Under the pieces are notes generated by a model that saw nothing but the letters and a program-made list of their open reading frames with translations, did no database searches and was not told where the DNA came from. A DNA stretch of 64,000 bases from an uncultured Flavobacteriales bacterium. Lineage in GTDB: Bacteria > Bacteroidota > Bacteroidia > Flavobacteriales_G > Salibacteraceae. This document shows, one piece after another, positions 1 through 9,139 of this stretch. The stretch is from the NCBI GenBank assembly GCA_943788145.1, contig CALSPD010000008.1, forward strand, positions 62,001-126,000, read 5' to 3'. The first letter of the stretch is position 1. Every line of letters starts with the position of its first letter. Both the position numbers and the translations under genes were made by a program.

Positions 1-521
1 GGGCGAATATGATGTTTAGATCAAAAACATTGGGTCTATACATTCAATCGCTGAATTCAGGGACTGTCAGTGGAGATGATGTGTTTTTCGCTCAGAGTTT
101 GACTCAAGGTCAAGTTGTTGAAGCTTTTGATCAACGGTATGCTGTGATCACTGAATCGCCAAAATCATTTCGAGCGTTTATAAATCAAAGAATCCGCTGG
201 GCAGCCAAATCAACCAATTACGAATCGACTCTTTCAAAATTTTTCGGGGCGCTTATTCTAGGGTTAAACCTTGTTTTTGTTTTTATGATGTTGGCATTGT
301 TCTTAGTTCAGAATCCTGGCTGGATTCTCATGCTGTTGGTTTTCAAAGTGTTATTGGAATACTCGTTTCATTCCTACTGGTTTCGAAAGTATCAGATCGA
401 ACACAAGCTTTTTGATGCACTGATTTTAAGTTTAGTATATCCGGTCTATACCACGGTTATCGCAGCATTGGCAATTCTAGGCGTAGGATTTAGCTGGAAG
501 GGGCGAAGCAATATCCGTTAA
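1..521 (+). CDS. Membrane glycosyltransferase family 2, C-terminal part (5' truncated by window edge)
   Basis: The reading frame is open from the first bases of the window, so only the C-terminal ~172 residues are visible. A GDDVFF segment followed about 30 residues later by QRIRW matches the acceptor Asp-Asp and Q/RxxRW motifs of processive GT2 enzymes, which move a sugar from a nucleotide-sugar donor onto a lipid or growing glycan at the cytoplasmic membrane. After QRIRW come three to four hydrophobic segments, consistent with the C-terminal membrane anchor of this family. Donor and acceptor cannot be read from this fragment. The stop shares a TTAA tetramer with the stop of the convergent transporter gene. 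Confidence 0.8.
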   Translation, partial: ANMMFRSKTLGLYIQSLNSGTVSGDDVFFAQSLTQGQVVEAFDQRYAVITESPKSFRAFINQRIRWAAKSTNYESTLSKFFGALILGLNLVFVFMMLALFLVQNPGWILMLLVFKVLLEYSFHSYWFRKYQIEHKLFDALILSLVYPVYTTVIAALAILGVGFSWKGRSNIR

Positions 522-1903
522 AAAAGCAACAAAAGGCTAGCGAAATAGATGATGAAGCCAACGAAAAACATGATCAAAGTATAGGGTAGAATGTCTTTGG
601 CTGAAAGCTTCGTTATACCCAATAACGGCAACGCCCAAAAAGGCTGTAGCATGTTCGTTATTTGGTCTCCATAGGCGAGGGCCATCACTGTCTTTCCAAA
701 AGGTATATTTAACTCAATGGCTGCCTTGATCAGAATTGGACCTTGAATTACCCATTGTCCGCCACCACTTGGAATAAAAATATTGACTAAACCAGCACTT
801 AAAAAACTGAATATTGGAAAGGTTGTGTCGTTGCTCAACAGAACAAACTGATCGGAAATCGAGGTGACCATGCCGCTTTCTTTGATCAATCCCATTATTC
901 CAAAATAGATGGGGAACTGAATAAGAATTCCACTTGCTCCGGAAATTGCAGTTTCAATTGATTTGGTGAATGATTCGAAACTGGCATGCAGCCATAAACT
1001 GGCCCCGAAAAGGATTAAATTGATGTTGTTCGGAGTAAAAAAGTCAAGGATAGATGTGCCACCTAGGATCATCTTATAAAAGCAATAGGCTAAGATTATC
1101 GATCCGGTTATTCGGGTTACCCATTTGCTCTTATCGATTCGCTCAGCGCCCACCGGTTTTGTGTCTTTCGACTCGACTAATACGTCAAAAACGGAAAGTT
1201 GGATGATTTCATGCTTCTTTGATGTTCGACCCAGAAGGTATAGCGTAAGCGGAATACAAATAAGGATTACTACACAAGTAATCATGTTTGACGAACTAAA
1301 AACAGTGTCCATCAACTCAATACGTTCGGGTAATAAGGATAGACTTTCTGAAGTCAAAACTCCTGACATTAATAATTGCAGGTTTCCTTGCTCCGCAACT
1401 TTAATCGGTGCTGAACCAGAAATGCCTGCGTGCCAAATCAACAAGGCAGAGTACCCCGCAGCTCCAATGAGCGCGTAATTCAAAGGAATTTTTTTTGCAC
1501 TAAGGCTCTCGCCAACTTTTCGCGCGAATATAGCGCCAAAAATGAGACCGAGACCCCAATTAAATAACCCAACAACTAACGCGCTTAGGCTAACTATTAC
1601 TGCAGCTTGACTAGTTGAATGGCAATGTGATACTAGGCGTTGAATAATAGAGTCAACAACAGAAGTAAGTGCCAACGAATGACCCAATACAAGCATTAGC
1701 ATCATCTGCATAGCAAAAACCAACATGGGGGCATTCCAAAGGCCATCGCTCCACCAACCAAAAGTTTTGGCTAAAGAAATGCTTCCTCCACCATGAACCT
1801 CTAAGGCAAATGCCAATAAAAAACTAAAAAGCGTTAGGATTAAGGCGATGCTAAAGGGAGACGGAAGAAACCGTCTAACCATATTTAAGTATCCCTCAAT
1901 CAA
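518..1903 (-). CDS. atoE: Short-chain fatty acid transporter, AtoE family
   Basis: A 461-residue polytopic membrane protein with about a dozen hydrophobic segments. The opening (MVRRFLPSPFSIALILT), the LGHSLALT segment, FNWGLGLIFGAI and the IPSGGGQWVIQGP segment are typical of the AtoE/TIGR00366 family, thought to import short-chain fatty acids such as acetoacetate or butyrate. No atoDA CoA-transferase genes lie next to it, so the substrate is inferred from family only. It is encoded just downstream of the DUF3127 gene (18 bp gap) and ends in a TTAA stop overlap with the convergent glycosyltransferase. Confidence 0.8.
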   Translation of the reverse strand: MIEGYLNMVRRFLPSPFSIALILTLFSFLLAFALEVHGGGSISLAKTFGWWSDGLWNAPMLVFAMQMMLMLVLGHSLALTSVVDSIIQRLVSHCHSTSQAAVIVSLSALVVGLFNWGLGLIFGAIFARKVGESLSAKKIPLNYALIGAAGYSALLIWHAGISGSAPIKVAEQGNLQLLMSGVLTSESLSLLPERIELMDTVFSSSNMITCVVILICIPLTLYLLGRTSKKHEIIQLSVFDVLVESKDTKPVGAERIDKSKWVTRITGSIILAYCFYKMILGGTSILDFFTPNNINLILFGASLWLHASFESFTKSIETAISGASGILIQFPIYFGIMGLIKESGMVTSISDQFVLLSNDTTFPIFSFLSAGLVNIFIPSGGGQWVIQGPILIKAAIELNIPFGKTVMALAYGDQITNMLQPFWALPLLGITKLSAKDILPYTLIMFFVGFIIYFASLLLLF

Positions 1904-1921
1904 CCTCTGCTCGGTTACGAC

Positions 1922-2279
1922 TTAGAAAGGTAAATCGTCCTCTATAGCATCATCGCTCGTCTCTGGCTCTTCGGGTAATCCCGCATCGCCAAAAGGATCG
2001 GATGGAGCACTTTGTTGAGCTTGAAGGGGTTCAATTCTCCAAGCTTGTAAATTGACGAAGTATTTTCCATTGTATTCGTTGCCTCGAACATTGAAATGAA
2101 CTTTCAAGTGATCACCAGCTTTATACGAATCAATTAAATCTATTCGATCTTTTACTAACTCAAATTTTACATCTTGAGGATATTGCTCCTTTGTGGTCAA
2201 AACGAATTCCTTCTTTTGAAATCCTGAGCTAAATGTTTGAGTGTCAAAAACGATTTTTTACGCTTCCTTCAATTTCCAT
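1922..2279 (-). CDS. DUF3127 family protein, apparent +1 frameshift near the 5' end
   Basis: A small acidic-tailed protein of unknown function, conserved in Bacteroidota. The open frame gives 92 residues from a TTG codon (TTKEQYPQDVKFEL... to ...EDDLPF), but family members have about 25 more N-terminal residues. Those residues are present upstream in another frame: ATG at 2279 reads MEIEGSV, and deleting one A from the six-A run (minus strand, 2254-2259) continues as KIVFDTQTFSSGF into the long frame, giving 118 residues. The DDLPF end resembles the acidic tails of ssDNA-binding proteins, so a nucleic-acid-related role is possible but unproven. Lies 1 bp after the flavin reductase-like gene, which is itself frameshifted. 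Confidence 0.75.
2254..2259 (-). other. Apparent frameshift site in DUF3127 gene (A6 run)
   Basis: Six A residues on the coding (minus) strand. Five would fuse the ATG-initiated 5' segment to the conserved body of DUF3127. This may be a base-calling error, a true mutation, or a slippage site. Confidence 0.65.
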
Positions 2280-2280
2280 A

Positions 2281-3172
2281 CTAATTATTAAATGATAAGA
2301 GGGTTAACCAAGCTTTGTCAACCAACCCCAATGATAAATATTCTTGCGCCTTTTTATGCAACTCTATTTCTAATAGTTTAGAGTCATTTTCAAATTCAAT
2401 AAACAGATCAGAAAGCTCGGTCAATCGAAATTCATTGACATCCGTTTCGTTCGGTAGTTGCTCAACGTTTCCGAGTTGGCCAAGGTTGTTTCCGGTTAAA
2501 ACCGTGCTCAATCGAATGTCTTTTGGAATTTGATCGACTCCAATCCCTAGAGATGTAAGTGGGCTTTGCAATTTCAAATAGCGCGTTTCCACTGGCCCGG
2601 ACGTACCAATTGCCTCCAAGTCGGCCAACTAAATCAATTTTATGTTGATCAATTCTTCCGTCATCGTCTAGGATTGATTCATCAATATGGATCATGACGA
2701 TTTCGCAAATAATCAAATTGCCAGCGCCTCCTTCTTGACCCAGCTCAACTACTTCTTTAACCTTACATTCAAACTGTACAGGTGATTCTTTAACTCGAAA
2801 AGGTTGAATAAGCTCAGAAGGTACGGGGGTCAGTCCTGCTTTAATAAATTCATCGACTCCAGCGCCATATTCCGTGCTTGACAAGGACATTTGCTCAACT
2901 AAATCGTAGTTCACAACATTTATAACAACCTCTCGGTTAAGCTTAGCATTCTCGAATGTATGCTTGGTCGTGTTGTCCCTTCCTCTTCTTGCGGGAGAAA
3001 AAATGGCAATAGGAGGGTTGGCGCTAAAGACATTGAAAAAGCTGAAGGGGCTCAAGTTCGGGACGCCATGCTCATCAATCGTACTTGCGAAGGCAATAGG
3101 CCTCGGTCCGATAGCGCCTAAGAGATAACCGTGAAGCTTTGCTGTTGGTGTAGATTTCGGATCTATTTTCAT
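2281..3172 (-). CDS. Flavin reductase-like domain protein, apparent +1 frameshift
   Basis: An FMN-binding split-barrel flavoprotein of the flavin reductase-like family. The N-terminal frame shows the family signature (LGAIGPRPIAFASTIDEHGVPNLSPFSFFN and DLVGRLGGNWY). The frame breaks after ...ALFEIAKP, and the conserved C-terminal part (LTSLGIGVDQIPKDIR... LGQLGNVEQLPNETDVNEFRLTELS) continues in the next frame. Removing one C from the CCC at 2561-2563 restores AKPLTSLGIG and a product of about 296 residues, the usual length for the Bacteroidota members. I place the start at 3172 (MKIDPKSTPTAKLHGYLLGAIGPRP) rather than at the upstream in-frame ATG at 3232. The latter would run into the tRNA promoter. 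Substrate of the reductase unknown. Confidence 0.8.
2561..2563 (-). other. Apparent frameshift site in flavin reductase-like gene (CCC)
   Basis: Three C residues on the coding strand. Two would join AAG CCA CTT ACA (KPLT) and restore the full-length family protein. Confidence 0.65.
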
Positions 3173-3233
3173 GCTGAAAGTGTTGATGCAAATGTACTTT
3201 TCAGAAACTTTTGGCGACTTAGACAAAAGCATT

Positions 3234-3261
3234 TTGAAATGGGTGAATAATTATATCTTTG
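3234..3261 (+). promoter_or_regulatory. Bacteroidota-type promoter for tRNA-Leu
   Basis: TTG at 3234-3236, a 17-nt spacer, and TATCTTTG at 3254-3261 match the TTG / TAnnTTTG promoter of Bacteroidota. It sits 29 nt before the mature tRNA 5' end. Confidence 0.7.
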
Positions 3262-3290
3262 CGTCCCTTTTTCAAGGGAGTTCTTTTTAA

Positions 3291-3372
3291 GCGGATGTGG
3301 CGGAATTGGTAGACGCGCTAGACTTAGGATCTAGTGCCGCAAGGCGTGGGGGTTCGAGTCCCTTCATCCGCA
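3291..3372 (+). tRNA. tRNA-Leu (anticodon UAG)
   Basis: A complete class II tRNA cloverleaf. The acceptor stem is GCGGATG paired with CATCCGC. The D-loop contains TTGGTAGA. The anticodon stem CTAGA/TCTAG encloses the loop CTTAGGA with anticodon TAG. A long variable arm (GCC GCAA GGC) and a T-loop TTCGAGT follow. The discriminator is A, and the CCA end is not encoded. It reads CUN leucine codons. Confidence 0.97.
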
Positions 3373-3470
3373 CAAATGGTTCAGAATGGTTTTTTCGTAT
3401 TGCGAAATCTTTTGAATGAAAAGTTAAGGTGGAGCTTTCCATCATTGTATGAAATTGTAACAACTAATTG

Positions 3471-3497
3471 AAGACCGCCTGAAAACGGTCTTTTTTT
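3471..3497 (+). terminator. Rho-independent terminator between tRNA-Leu and tig
   Basis: AAGACCG, an 8-nt loop, then CGGTCTT followed by a T tract (3490-3497). It ends the tRNA transcript, so tig is probably expressed from its own start, 25 bp downstream. Confidence 0.75.
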
Positions 3498-3521
3498 GTA
3501 TCAGAATTTTAAATATCAGGA

Positions 3522-4928
3522 ATGAACATCACGCAAGAAAACATTGATTCACTCAACGCTCGCGTTAATATTGAGATTGGCCCAGAAGATTACGAACAGC
3601 CAGTCAAAGAGGTTATAGACAATTATCGAAAAAAGATGACCCTCCAAGGGTTTAGAAAAGGTAAGGTTCCTTTTGGCGTAGCTAAGAAAATGTACGGTAA
3701 ATCTGTTTTGGCCGAGGAGCTAAACAAGATATTGTCTGAACAACTGAATTCACATATAAAGAACAATGAGCTCGATATTCTTGGGCAACCCTTACCAGAA
3801 GATTTAGAGGAATTGACGCTTGATTTCAACCAGAAGTACAAGTTCTCCTATGATTTAGGTTTAGCGCCAAAGTTCACGGTTGACCTGTCGGCAAAGGATA
3901 AGGTCACGAAATACAACATTGTTGTCGATAAAGAGTTGATCGATAAATATGTTAGAGATTTTCAAAGAAGATTTGGTAAAAGTGAAGAAGTTGAGGAGTC
4001 AACGATGCAAGACATGATTTATGGAACTTTTTACGAAGTCGATAAATCAGGACAGCGTGTCAAGGGTGGAGCGCATAATCATAGTACGGTTGTGATTGAA
4101 TATGTTGAGAATAAGGATGCTCGAAACAAGCTCATTGGACTAAAGGTTGGGGATGTTTTATTGACAGAACCTAGTAAACTAAGTAAGGGTGAGGCCGATT
4201 TATCGGCAATGTTAGGTCTCCCTCATTCGGAAATAGCCAAATTTCCAAAGCAATGGGAATTGAAAGTGGATTCAATTCACCGTATTGATGCACATCCATT
4301 AGATAAAGAGCTATTTGACAAGGTTCTAGGGCCAGATAAGGCAGCAACTGAAGAAGAGTTTAGAGCTAAGATTGCAGACGACTTGAAAAAGCACCTTGCA
4401 ACTGATTCGGACAAAAAAATGAGAAGGGATATTTCTGATATCCTTTTGGACAAACTTCAGCTCGAACTGCCGGACACCTTCTTGAAACGTTGGTTGGTTC
4501 AGAATAGCCAAAACACCGAGCAACCCATCAGTCAGGATGATGTAGAGCGAGAATACGAAGATTACAGCCGTTATTTAAAGCTTCAAATTATTGAGTCAAA
4601 ATTGGCAAAGGATAACGAGATAAAAGTTGATTATACCGAGATTCAAGAACGAGTTAAAGCCAATATCAAGGCTCAATTTGCGAATTTTGGTCAACAAGAA
4701 ATTGCGGATGATATGTTGAATCAATTCGCACAAAACTTTTTACAAAAAGAAGAAGAAGTTCGTAAAATTTACGATCAAATCTTAGATGAAAAGGTCAACA
4801 CTTTCTACAAGGAAACAGTTAAGATTCAAGAAAAAGAGGTGTCGTTTGACGATTTCGTTAAATTAGCCTCCGCGAAGCCTGGTAAAGGGAACTTCATGGA
4901 TCAAGTATCAAATTTGTTAAAATTCTAA
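3522..4928 (+). CDS. tig: Trigger factor, ribosome-associated chaperone
   Basis: Binds nascent chains at the ribosome exit tunnel and assists early folding. The 468-residue protein shows the ribosome-binding N domain, including GFRKGKVP (about residues 43-50), the family's ribosome-docking signature. A diverged FKBP-like PPIase region follows (about 145-240), then a long helical C-terminal domain. The PPIase module is degenerate, as is usual in Bacteroidota trigger factors, so peptidyl-prolyl activity is uncertain. It is the first gene of a tig-clpP-clpX cluster with 1-2 bp gaps, the classic arrangement coupling folding and degradation. The start ATG at 3522 follows an A-rich stretch, as is normal for translation initiation in this phylum. 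Confidence 0.93.
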   Translation: MNITQENIDSLNARVNIEIGPEDYEQPVKEVIDNYRKKMTLQGFRKGKVPFGVAKKMYGKSVLAEELNKILSEQLNSHIKNNELDILGQPLPEDLEELTLDFNQKYKFSYDLGLAPKFTVDLSAKDKVTKYNIVVDKELIDKYVRDFQRRFGKSEEVEESTMQDMIYGTFYEVDKSGQRVKGGAHNHSTVVIEYVENKDARNKLIGLKVGDVLLTEPSKLSKGEADLSAMLGLPHSEIAKFPKQWELKVDSIHRIDAHPLDKELFDKVLGPDKAATEEEFRAKIADDLKKHLATDSDKKMRRDISDILLDKLQLELPDTFLKRWLVQNSQNTEQPISQDDVEREYEDYSRYLKLQIIESKLAKDNEIKVDYTEIQERVKANIKAQFANFGQQEIADDMLNQFAQNFLQKEEEVRKIYDQILDEKVNTFYKETVKIQEKEVSFDDFVKLASAKPGKGNFMDQVSNLLKF

Positions 4929-4929
4929 G

Positions 4930-5613
4930 ATGACGGACGAAAAGGAATTTAGAAAGTATGCAGTTCACCATATGGGAATGAGCGGGTTGTCCGTTGATGA
5001 ATATATGCGAGCCGCGAACAGGCCATCGGCAATGACCAGAACAGTTATTGAAGAGCGGCCGATGCCATTCAGAGAAGTGGATGTTTTCTCTAGGTTGATG
5101 ATGGATAGAATTATATTCTTGGGACTTCCCGTTGATGATTTTGTCGCTAATGTGATTCAAGCACAACTTCTGTTCCTAGAATCGGCTGACTCAGGAAAAG
5201 ATATTCAGATTTATATTAATAGCCCAGGAGGTTCGGTTTATGCAGGACTTGGCATATACGATACAATGCAGTATATAGGCTGCGATGTGGCTACCATTTG
5301 CACAGGAATGGCAGCTTCAATGGCAGCCGTTATTTTATGTGCTGGGCAAAAAGACAAAAGAACGGCCTTGCGCCATGCTCGTGTTATGATTCATCAGCCT
5401 ATGGGTGGTGTGGGCGGACAAGCATCTGATATTGAGATAACCGCGGCCGAAATCAAAAAATTAAAGGATGAACTTTATGCTATCATTGCCTCCCACACAG
5501 GTCAAGAACCTGAAAAGGTATGGGCAGATAGTGATCGAGATTATTGGATGCGTGCCGATGAGGCAAAGGCATACGGTATGATTGATGAAGTACTCGTTCG
5601 AAAAGTAGATTAG
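4930..5613 (+). CDS. clpP: ATP-dependent Clp protease proteolytic subunit
   Basis: Serine peptidase that forms the tetradecameric proteolytic chamber of ClpXP. The catalytic triad is visible: Ser130 in GMAASMA, His155 in [10 protein letters not shown], and Asp204 in [24 protein letters not shown] matches the substrate-binding strand. At 227 residues it has a longer N-terminal leader than the E. coli enzyme, probably removed by self-processing ahead of the mature start. It begins 1 bp after tig and ends 2 bp before clpX, so the three are almost certainly co-transcribed. Confidence 0.96.
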   Translation: MTDEKEFRKYAVHHMGMSGLSVDEYMRAANRPSAMTRTVIEERPMPFREVDVFSRLMMDRIIFLGLPVDDFVANVIQAQLLFLESADSGKDIQIYINSPGGSVYAGLGIYDTMQYIGCDVATICTGMAASMAAVILCAGQKDKRTALRHARVMIHQPMGGVGGQASDIEITAAEIKKLKDELYAIIASHTGQEPEKVWADSDRDYWMRADEAKAYGMIDEVLVRKVD

Positions 5614-5615
5614 TT

Positions 5616-6866
5616 ATGGCTAGACAAACTGAAGAGCAAATAAAGTGTTCGTTTTGTGGTCGCGATAAACGGGAGACAGCTGTTATGATAGCTGGAATAA
5701 CCGGACATATATGCGATCGATGCATTCAACAAGCTGCTCGGATTGTCGATGAAGAAATGAGTTCCAGACTGCGCGAAACCGTGCTTGGAAGCGTCAATCT
5801 CATGAAGCCGGCTGATATAAAAGCTCATCTCGATGAATATATTATTGGACAAGATGATGCAAAGCGAAGTATGGCTGTGGCGGTTTACAATCATTATAAG
5901 CGCATTTCTCAAAAGAAATCTGTTGATGAAGATGATATTGTCATAGAAAAAAGCAACATGATTTTGGTTGGTCAAACCGGAACTGGAAAGACCTTATTAG
6001 CGCGAACTATAGCCAAAATATTAAACGTACCGTTTTGTATTGCTGACGCGACCGTATTGACTGAGGCTGGTTATGTTGGAGAAGATGTAGAAAGCATTTT
6101 GAGCCGATTGCTTCAAGCTTCAGAGTATAACGTGGAAGCGGCCGAACGTGGAATTGTATTTATAGACGAAGTTGATAAGATAAGCCGCAAATCTGACAAT
6201 CCTTCAATTACCCGAGACGTGAGTGGTGAAGGGGTTCAGCAAGGGTTACTAAAACTTCTTGAAGGTTCCACAGTGGGAGTGCCTCCGCAGGGTGGACGTA
6301 AACATCCAGAGCAGAAATTGGTGCAAGTCGACACAAAGAATATTCTTTTCATTTGTGGAGGTGCATTCGATGGAATAGAGCGAATCATTTCAAGAAGACT
6401 GAACACAGCAGCAATTGGTTATAGAAGCGTTTCAAAGGATGAGAAGGTAGAGAAGGAAAACCTACTTCAGTATATCACGCCATCTGATTTAAGAGAGTTT
6501 GGGCTAATACCTGAGCTGATTGGGCGCTTGCCACTTATTTCCTTCCTTAATCCGTTGGACGAAACCACATTGAGAAGAATATTGACCGAACCTAAAAATG
6601 CTCTTATCAAGCAATATGTTAGGTTGTTTGAAATGGAAGCCATTAAACTGTCCTTTGATAAATCGGTCTTCGACTATATCGTTCAGAAAGCACTAGAGTA
6701 TAAACTAGGAGCTAGAGGGCTGCGATCTATTTGTGAAGCGATCATGATGGATGCCATGTATGAGTTACCATCAGCAGATCCTAAGCCTGCAACATTCAAA
6801 GTGACAATTGAATACGCTAAAAAGAAGATTGATCAGTCTGGATTGCGGAAGCTTAAGGTAGCTTAA
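5616..6866 (+). CDS. clpX: ATP-dependent Clp protease ATP-binding subunit ClpX
   Basis: AAA+ unfoldase that recognises tagged substrates and feeds them to ClpP. The N-terminal zinc-binding domain has Cys11, Cys14, Cys33 and Cys36 (CSFC...CDRC). Walker A is GQTGTGKT (120-127) and Walker B is IVFIDEVD (181-188). The pore-loop region GYVGEDVE and the sensor/arginine region of [12 protein letters not shown] are present. The length of 416 is normal. It is the last gene of the tig-clpP-clpX operon. Its stop overlaps the stop of the convergent lipoprotein gene by the tetramer TTAA. Confidence 0.97.
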   Translation: MARQTEEQIKCSFCGRDKRETAVMIAGITGHICDRCIQQAARIVDEEMSSRLRETVLGSVNLMKPADIKAHLDEYIIGQDDAKRSMAVAVYNHYKRISQKKSVDEDDIVIEKSNMILVGQTGTGKTLLARTIAKILNVPFCIADATVLTEAGYVGEDVESILSRLLQASEYNVEAAERGIVFIDEVDKISRKSDNPSITRDVSGEGVQQGLLKLLEGSTVGVPPQGGRKHPEQKLVQVDTKNILFICGGAFDGIERIISRRLNTAAIGYRSVSKDEKVEKENLLQYITPSDLREFGLIPELIGRLPLISFLNPLDETTLRRILTEPKNALIKQYVRLFEMEAIKLSFDKSVFDYIVQKALEYKLGARGLRSICEAIMMDAMYELPSADPKPATFKVTIEYAKKKIDQSGLRKLKVA

Positions 6867-7702
6867 TAAGGAATTTCTACTTCTAGGTAGGTGTTGTTTC
6901 TTCGCTCAATCAATAGATTGTCACATTCAGTAGTGAGACCAAAGTTTAATCTTCGAGCTTCTAGATTTGGGATATCCAATGAAGAAGTGCCTGCGGTAAA
7001 CCATTGGCAACTATAGTCTGCAACGTAAGGATTCGTTATCTCGTTTTCGAAAGTGTTTCCTCGCGAATTTCGGCCTTTGCTAATGCCTTCAATGTGAAAA
7101 ATGTCATCGTCAACATTACTCTGGCTTTCGAAAGATCTTCCGGCTACCCAAGTTTTTTCGTGTTCACCTTCCCAAGTGATATTCGTATTAATACCAGTAA
7201 TATGACCATCAATGACTTCCCAATCAAACATCATATAACCATCAGAGTTAAGGCCTAGATTGGTTAAGATTACGGTTCCGTCTATCCTGAATTGATCTTT
7301 ATAGTATTCGTCAAAGGTGACCGTAACAACAGTGCTCTTATTCAAATATTTCCCACTAAATGCCGCTCGGATTACCCCAAAACGATTAAAACCATCATCG
7401 CAAATATTAGTATCGCCACCGTAGTTTATGGTGAGATAAAGCGGGAAAACCGCTACCGTATCGCTTACATATGCATCTTCAATGCATGAGTTGAACCGTT
7501 GAACGATTCCTGTGTCGTTCAATAGCGAGTCACGCATGGCAAATCGGTGAACCTCCCTTAAGGCATCGTCAAAAACATGGTATGACAACGCAACCTCACG
7601 AGCAGTAAGCGTTTCTAGGTCTTGGTCGCGCTCAGTCTCTCCACAACTCGAAAATGTAGTCGAGATAAATAAGCTTAAAAGGAAGAATAAAAGAGGACGC
7701 AT
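6863..7702 (-). CDS. Hypothetical lipoprotein
   Basis: Not recognised. From the ATG at 7702 (MRPLLFFLLSLFISTTFSSC) it has a short hydrophobic leader ending in a lipobox with Cys20, so it is probably exported and lipid-anchored. An in-frame ATG at 7717 would add MKIEL. The mature part, about 260 residues, is acidic and beta-rich, with several Cys (SCIED, NICDDG, DYSCQW, TECDNL) that could form disulfides. A TAnnTTTG element lies just upstream. The gene faces clpX tail-to-tail with a 4-nt stop overlap, so no function follows from context. Confidence 0.65.
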   Translation of the reverse strand: MRPLLFFLLSLFISTTFSSCGETERDQDLETLTAREVALSYHVFDDALREVHRFAMRDSLLNDTGIVQRFNSCIEDAYVSDTVAVFPLYLTINYGGDTNICDDGFNRFGVIRAAFSGKYLNKSTVVTVTFDEYYKDQFRIDGTVILTNLGLNSDGYMMFDWEVIDGHITGINTNITWEGEHEKTWVAGRSFESQSNVDDDIFHIEGISKGRNSRGNTFENEITNPYVADYSCQWFTAGTSSLDIPNLEARRLNFGLTTECDNLLIERRNNTYLEVEIPY

Positions 7703-7730
7703 TAATTCAATTTTCAATACCGAAGTGTCG

Positions 7731-7738
7731 CAAATGTA
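7731..7738 (-). promoter_or_regulatory. Candidate -7 element (TACATTTG) for the lipoprotein gene
   Basis: An exact TAnnTTTG match on the minus strand, 29 nt before the ATG at 7702. No well-spaced TTG box is evident. Confidence 0.45.
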
Positions 7739-7752
7739 ATGAAAGGCTTAAA

Positions 7753-8256
7753 TCAAGACTTCCTAGTGTAGACGAAGGTTGTGAAAGCATGGTTGTGAAC
7801 ATCGTCCACTCCCTTTTCCAATATTAATTCGGAAGTCCATTCATCCTTGTTAAATTCAGGGAAATAGGTATCTCCTTCAGGATGTGCGTCAATATGCGTT
7901 ATGTATATTTTGTCAGCAATACCAATGGTTTGGCGGTAAATGTCACCTCCTCCGATTATGAATACTTCGCTTTCATGATGGTTTTTTGCATGTTCAATAC
8001 CTGCTTCGATTGAAGCGCATACGGTAACATTGGTCGCGTTAAAATCCTTATTACGCGTTACTACAATATTTGGTCTGCCAGGTAATGGACGATACTTTTC
8101 TGGAATGGAATCGAAGTTTTTCCGTCCCATAATGACGAAATGTCCTTTTGTAGTCTCTGAAAAGAACTTAAGGTCAACTGGCAAGTGCCAAGGAAGATCA
8201 CCTTTAACACCGATTACATTGTTTGCTGCCACTGCAGCGATGAGAGATATGATCAT
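7753..8256 (-). CDS. folA: Dihydrofolate reductase
   Basis: Reduces dihydrofolate to tetrahydrofolate with NADPH, regenerating the cofactor oxidised by thymidylate synthase. The 167-residue protein has the family landmarks: IGVKGDLPWHLPVDL with the catalytic Asp28, MGRKNFDSI, the NADPH-binding GGGDIY (102-107), and a THIDAHPEGDTYFPEF segment near the C terminus. Its start codon overlaps the thyA stop by 1 nt, implying co-transcription and translational coupling with thyA. Confidence 0.95.
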   Translation of the reverse strand: MIISLIAAVAANNVIGVKGDLPWHLPVDLKFFSETTKGHFVIMGRKNFDSIPEKYRPLPGRPNIVVTRNKDFNATNVTVCASIEAGIEHAKNHHESEVFIIGGGDIYRQTIGIADKIYITHIDAHPEGDTYFPEFNKDEWTSELILEKGVDDVHNHAFTTFVYTRKS

Positions 8257-9050
8257 TATACGGCAATTGGTGCTTTTATGCTAGGGTGTGGATCGTAATT
8301 GAGGAGTTCAAAATCCTCATACTTAAAATCAAAAATTGATTTTACGTTTGGATTGATCTTCATTGTTGGAAGCGCGCGAAACGACCTCGATAGCTGTGTC
8401 CTTGTTTGCTCAAGATGATTAGAGTATATATGAGCATCGCCAAACGTGTGTATGAATTCGCCAACTTGTAAATCGCACACCTGAGCGATCATCATAGTTA
8501 ACAAGGCATAGGATGCGATGTTAAAAGGAACTCCAAGGAAAACATCGGCACTTCGCTGATAGAGTTGACAACTCAGCTTACCATCGCTCACATAAAACTG
8601 AAATAAGCAATGACAAGGAGGTAAAGCCATGTTTTCGATATATCCTACATTCCATGCGCTAACTATATGTCTTCTTGATCCAGGGTTTGTTTTTATTTGG
8701 TGAATGAGCTTGCTGATTTGATCAACATGTTGACCATCCGTTGTTGGCCAAGAACGCCATTGATAACCGTAGACAGGGCCTAAATTACCTTCCGAATCCG
8801 CCCATTCATCCCAAATACTAACACCATTGTCTTTCAAGTATTTAATGTTTGTGTCACCGGCTAAAAACCACAACAATTCGTGGATGATTGATCTAAGGTG
8901 TAGTTTTTTTGTTGTAAGTGCAGGAAAACCTTCTTGTAAATCAATTCTCATTTGATATCCAAAAACGCTGTATGTTCCTACACCAGTTCTGTCTTCTTTT
9001 TTCCCCCCATGCTCCAGAATGTGGGTGAGTAAGTCGTGGTATTGTTTCAT
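8256..9050 (-). CDS. thyA: Thymidylate synthase
   Basis: Makes dTMP from dUMP using methylene-tetrahydrofolate. The 264-residue protein matches the E. coli length. The nucleophile is Cys146 in [29 protein letters not shown] and [10 protein letters not shown] (phosphate-binding arginines), as well as [20 protein letters not shown], are all intact. It is coupled to folA, which is the common pairing because its reaction generates dihydrofolate. The nucleoside transporter gene lies 89 bp upstream. Confidence 0.97.
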   Translation of the reverse strand: MKQYHDLLTHILEHGGKKEDRTGVGTYSVFGYQMRIDLQEGFPALTTKKLHLRSIIHELLWFLAGDTNIKYLKDNGVSIWDEWADSEGNLGPVYGYQWRSWPTTDGQHVDQISKLIHQIKTNPGSRRHIVSAWNVGYIENMALPPCHCLFQFYVSDGKLSCQLYQRSADVFLGVPFNIASYALLTMMIAQVCDLQVGEFIHTFGDAHIYSNHLEQTRTQLSRSFRALPTMKINPNVKSIFDFKYEDFELLNYDPHPSIKAPIAV

Positions 9051-9139
9051 GGTTGAATACTTGCAAATTCAAAGGTCAGGGTCTTCGATTTGTGAATCAA
9101 CCCTAAACTAAAAAACCTATTAAGAAAGTATCCACAATT

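Noticed and set aside
1125..1478. Open frame on the strand opposite to atoE (117 residues)
   Set aside because: It is an antisense shadow of a clear transporter gene, with no domain, start context or codon signal.
3623..5166. Several antisense frames over tig and clpP
   Set aside because: They lie opposite well-conserved coding sequence and show no protein-like features.
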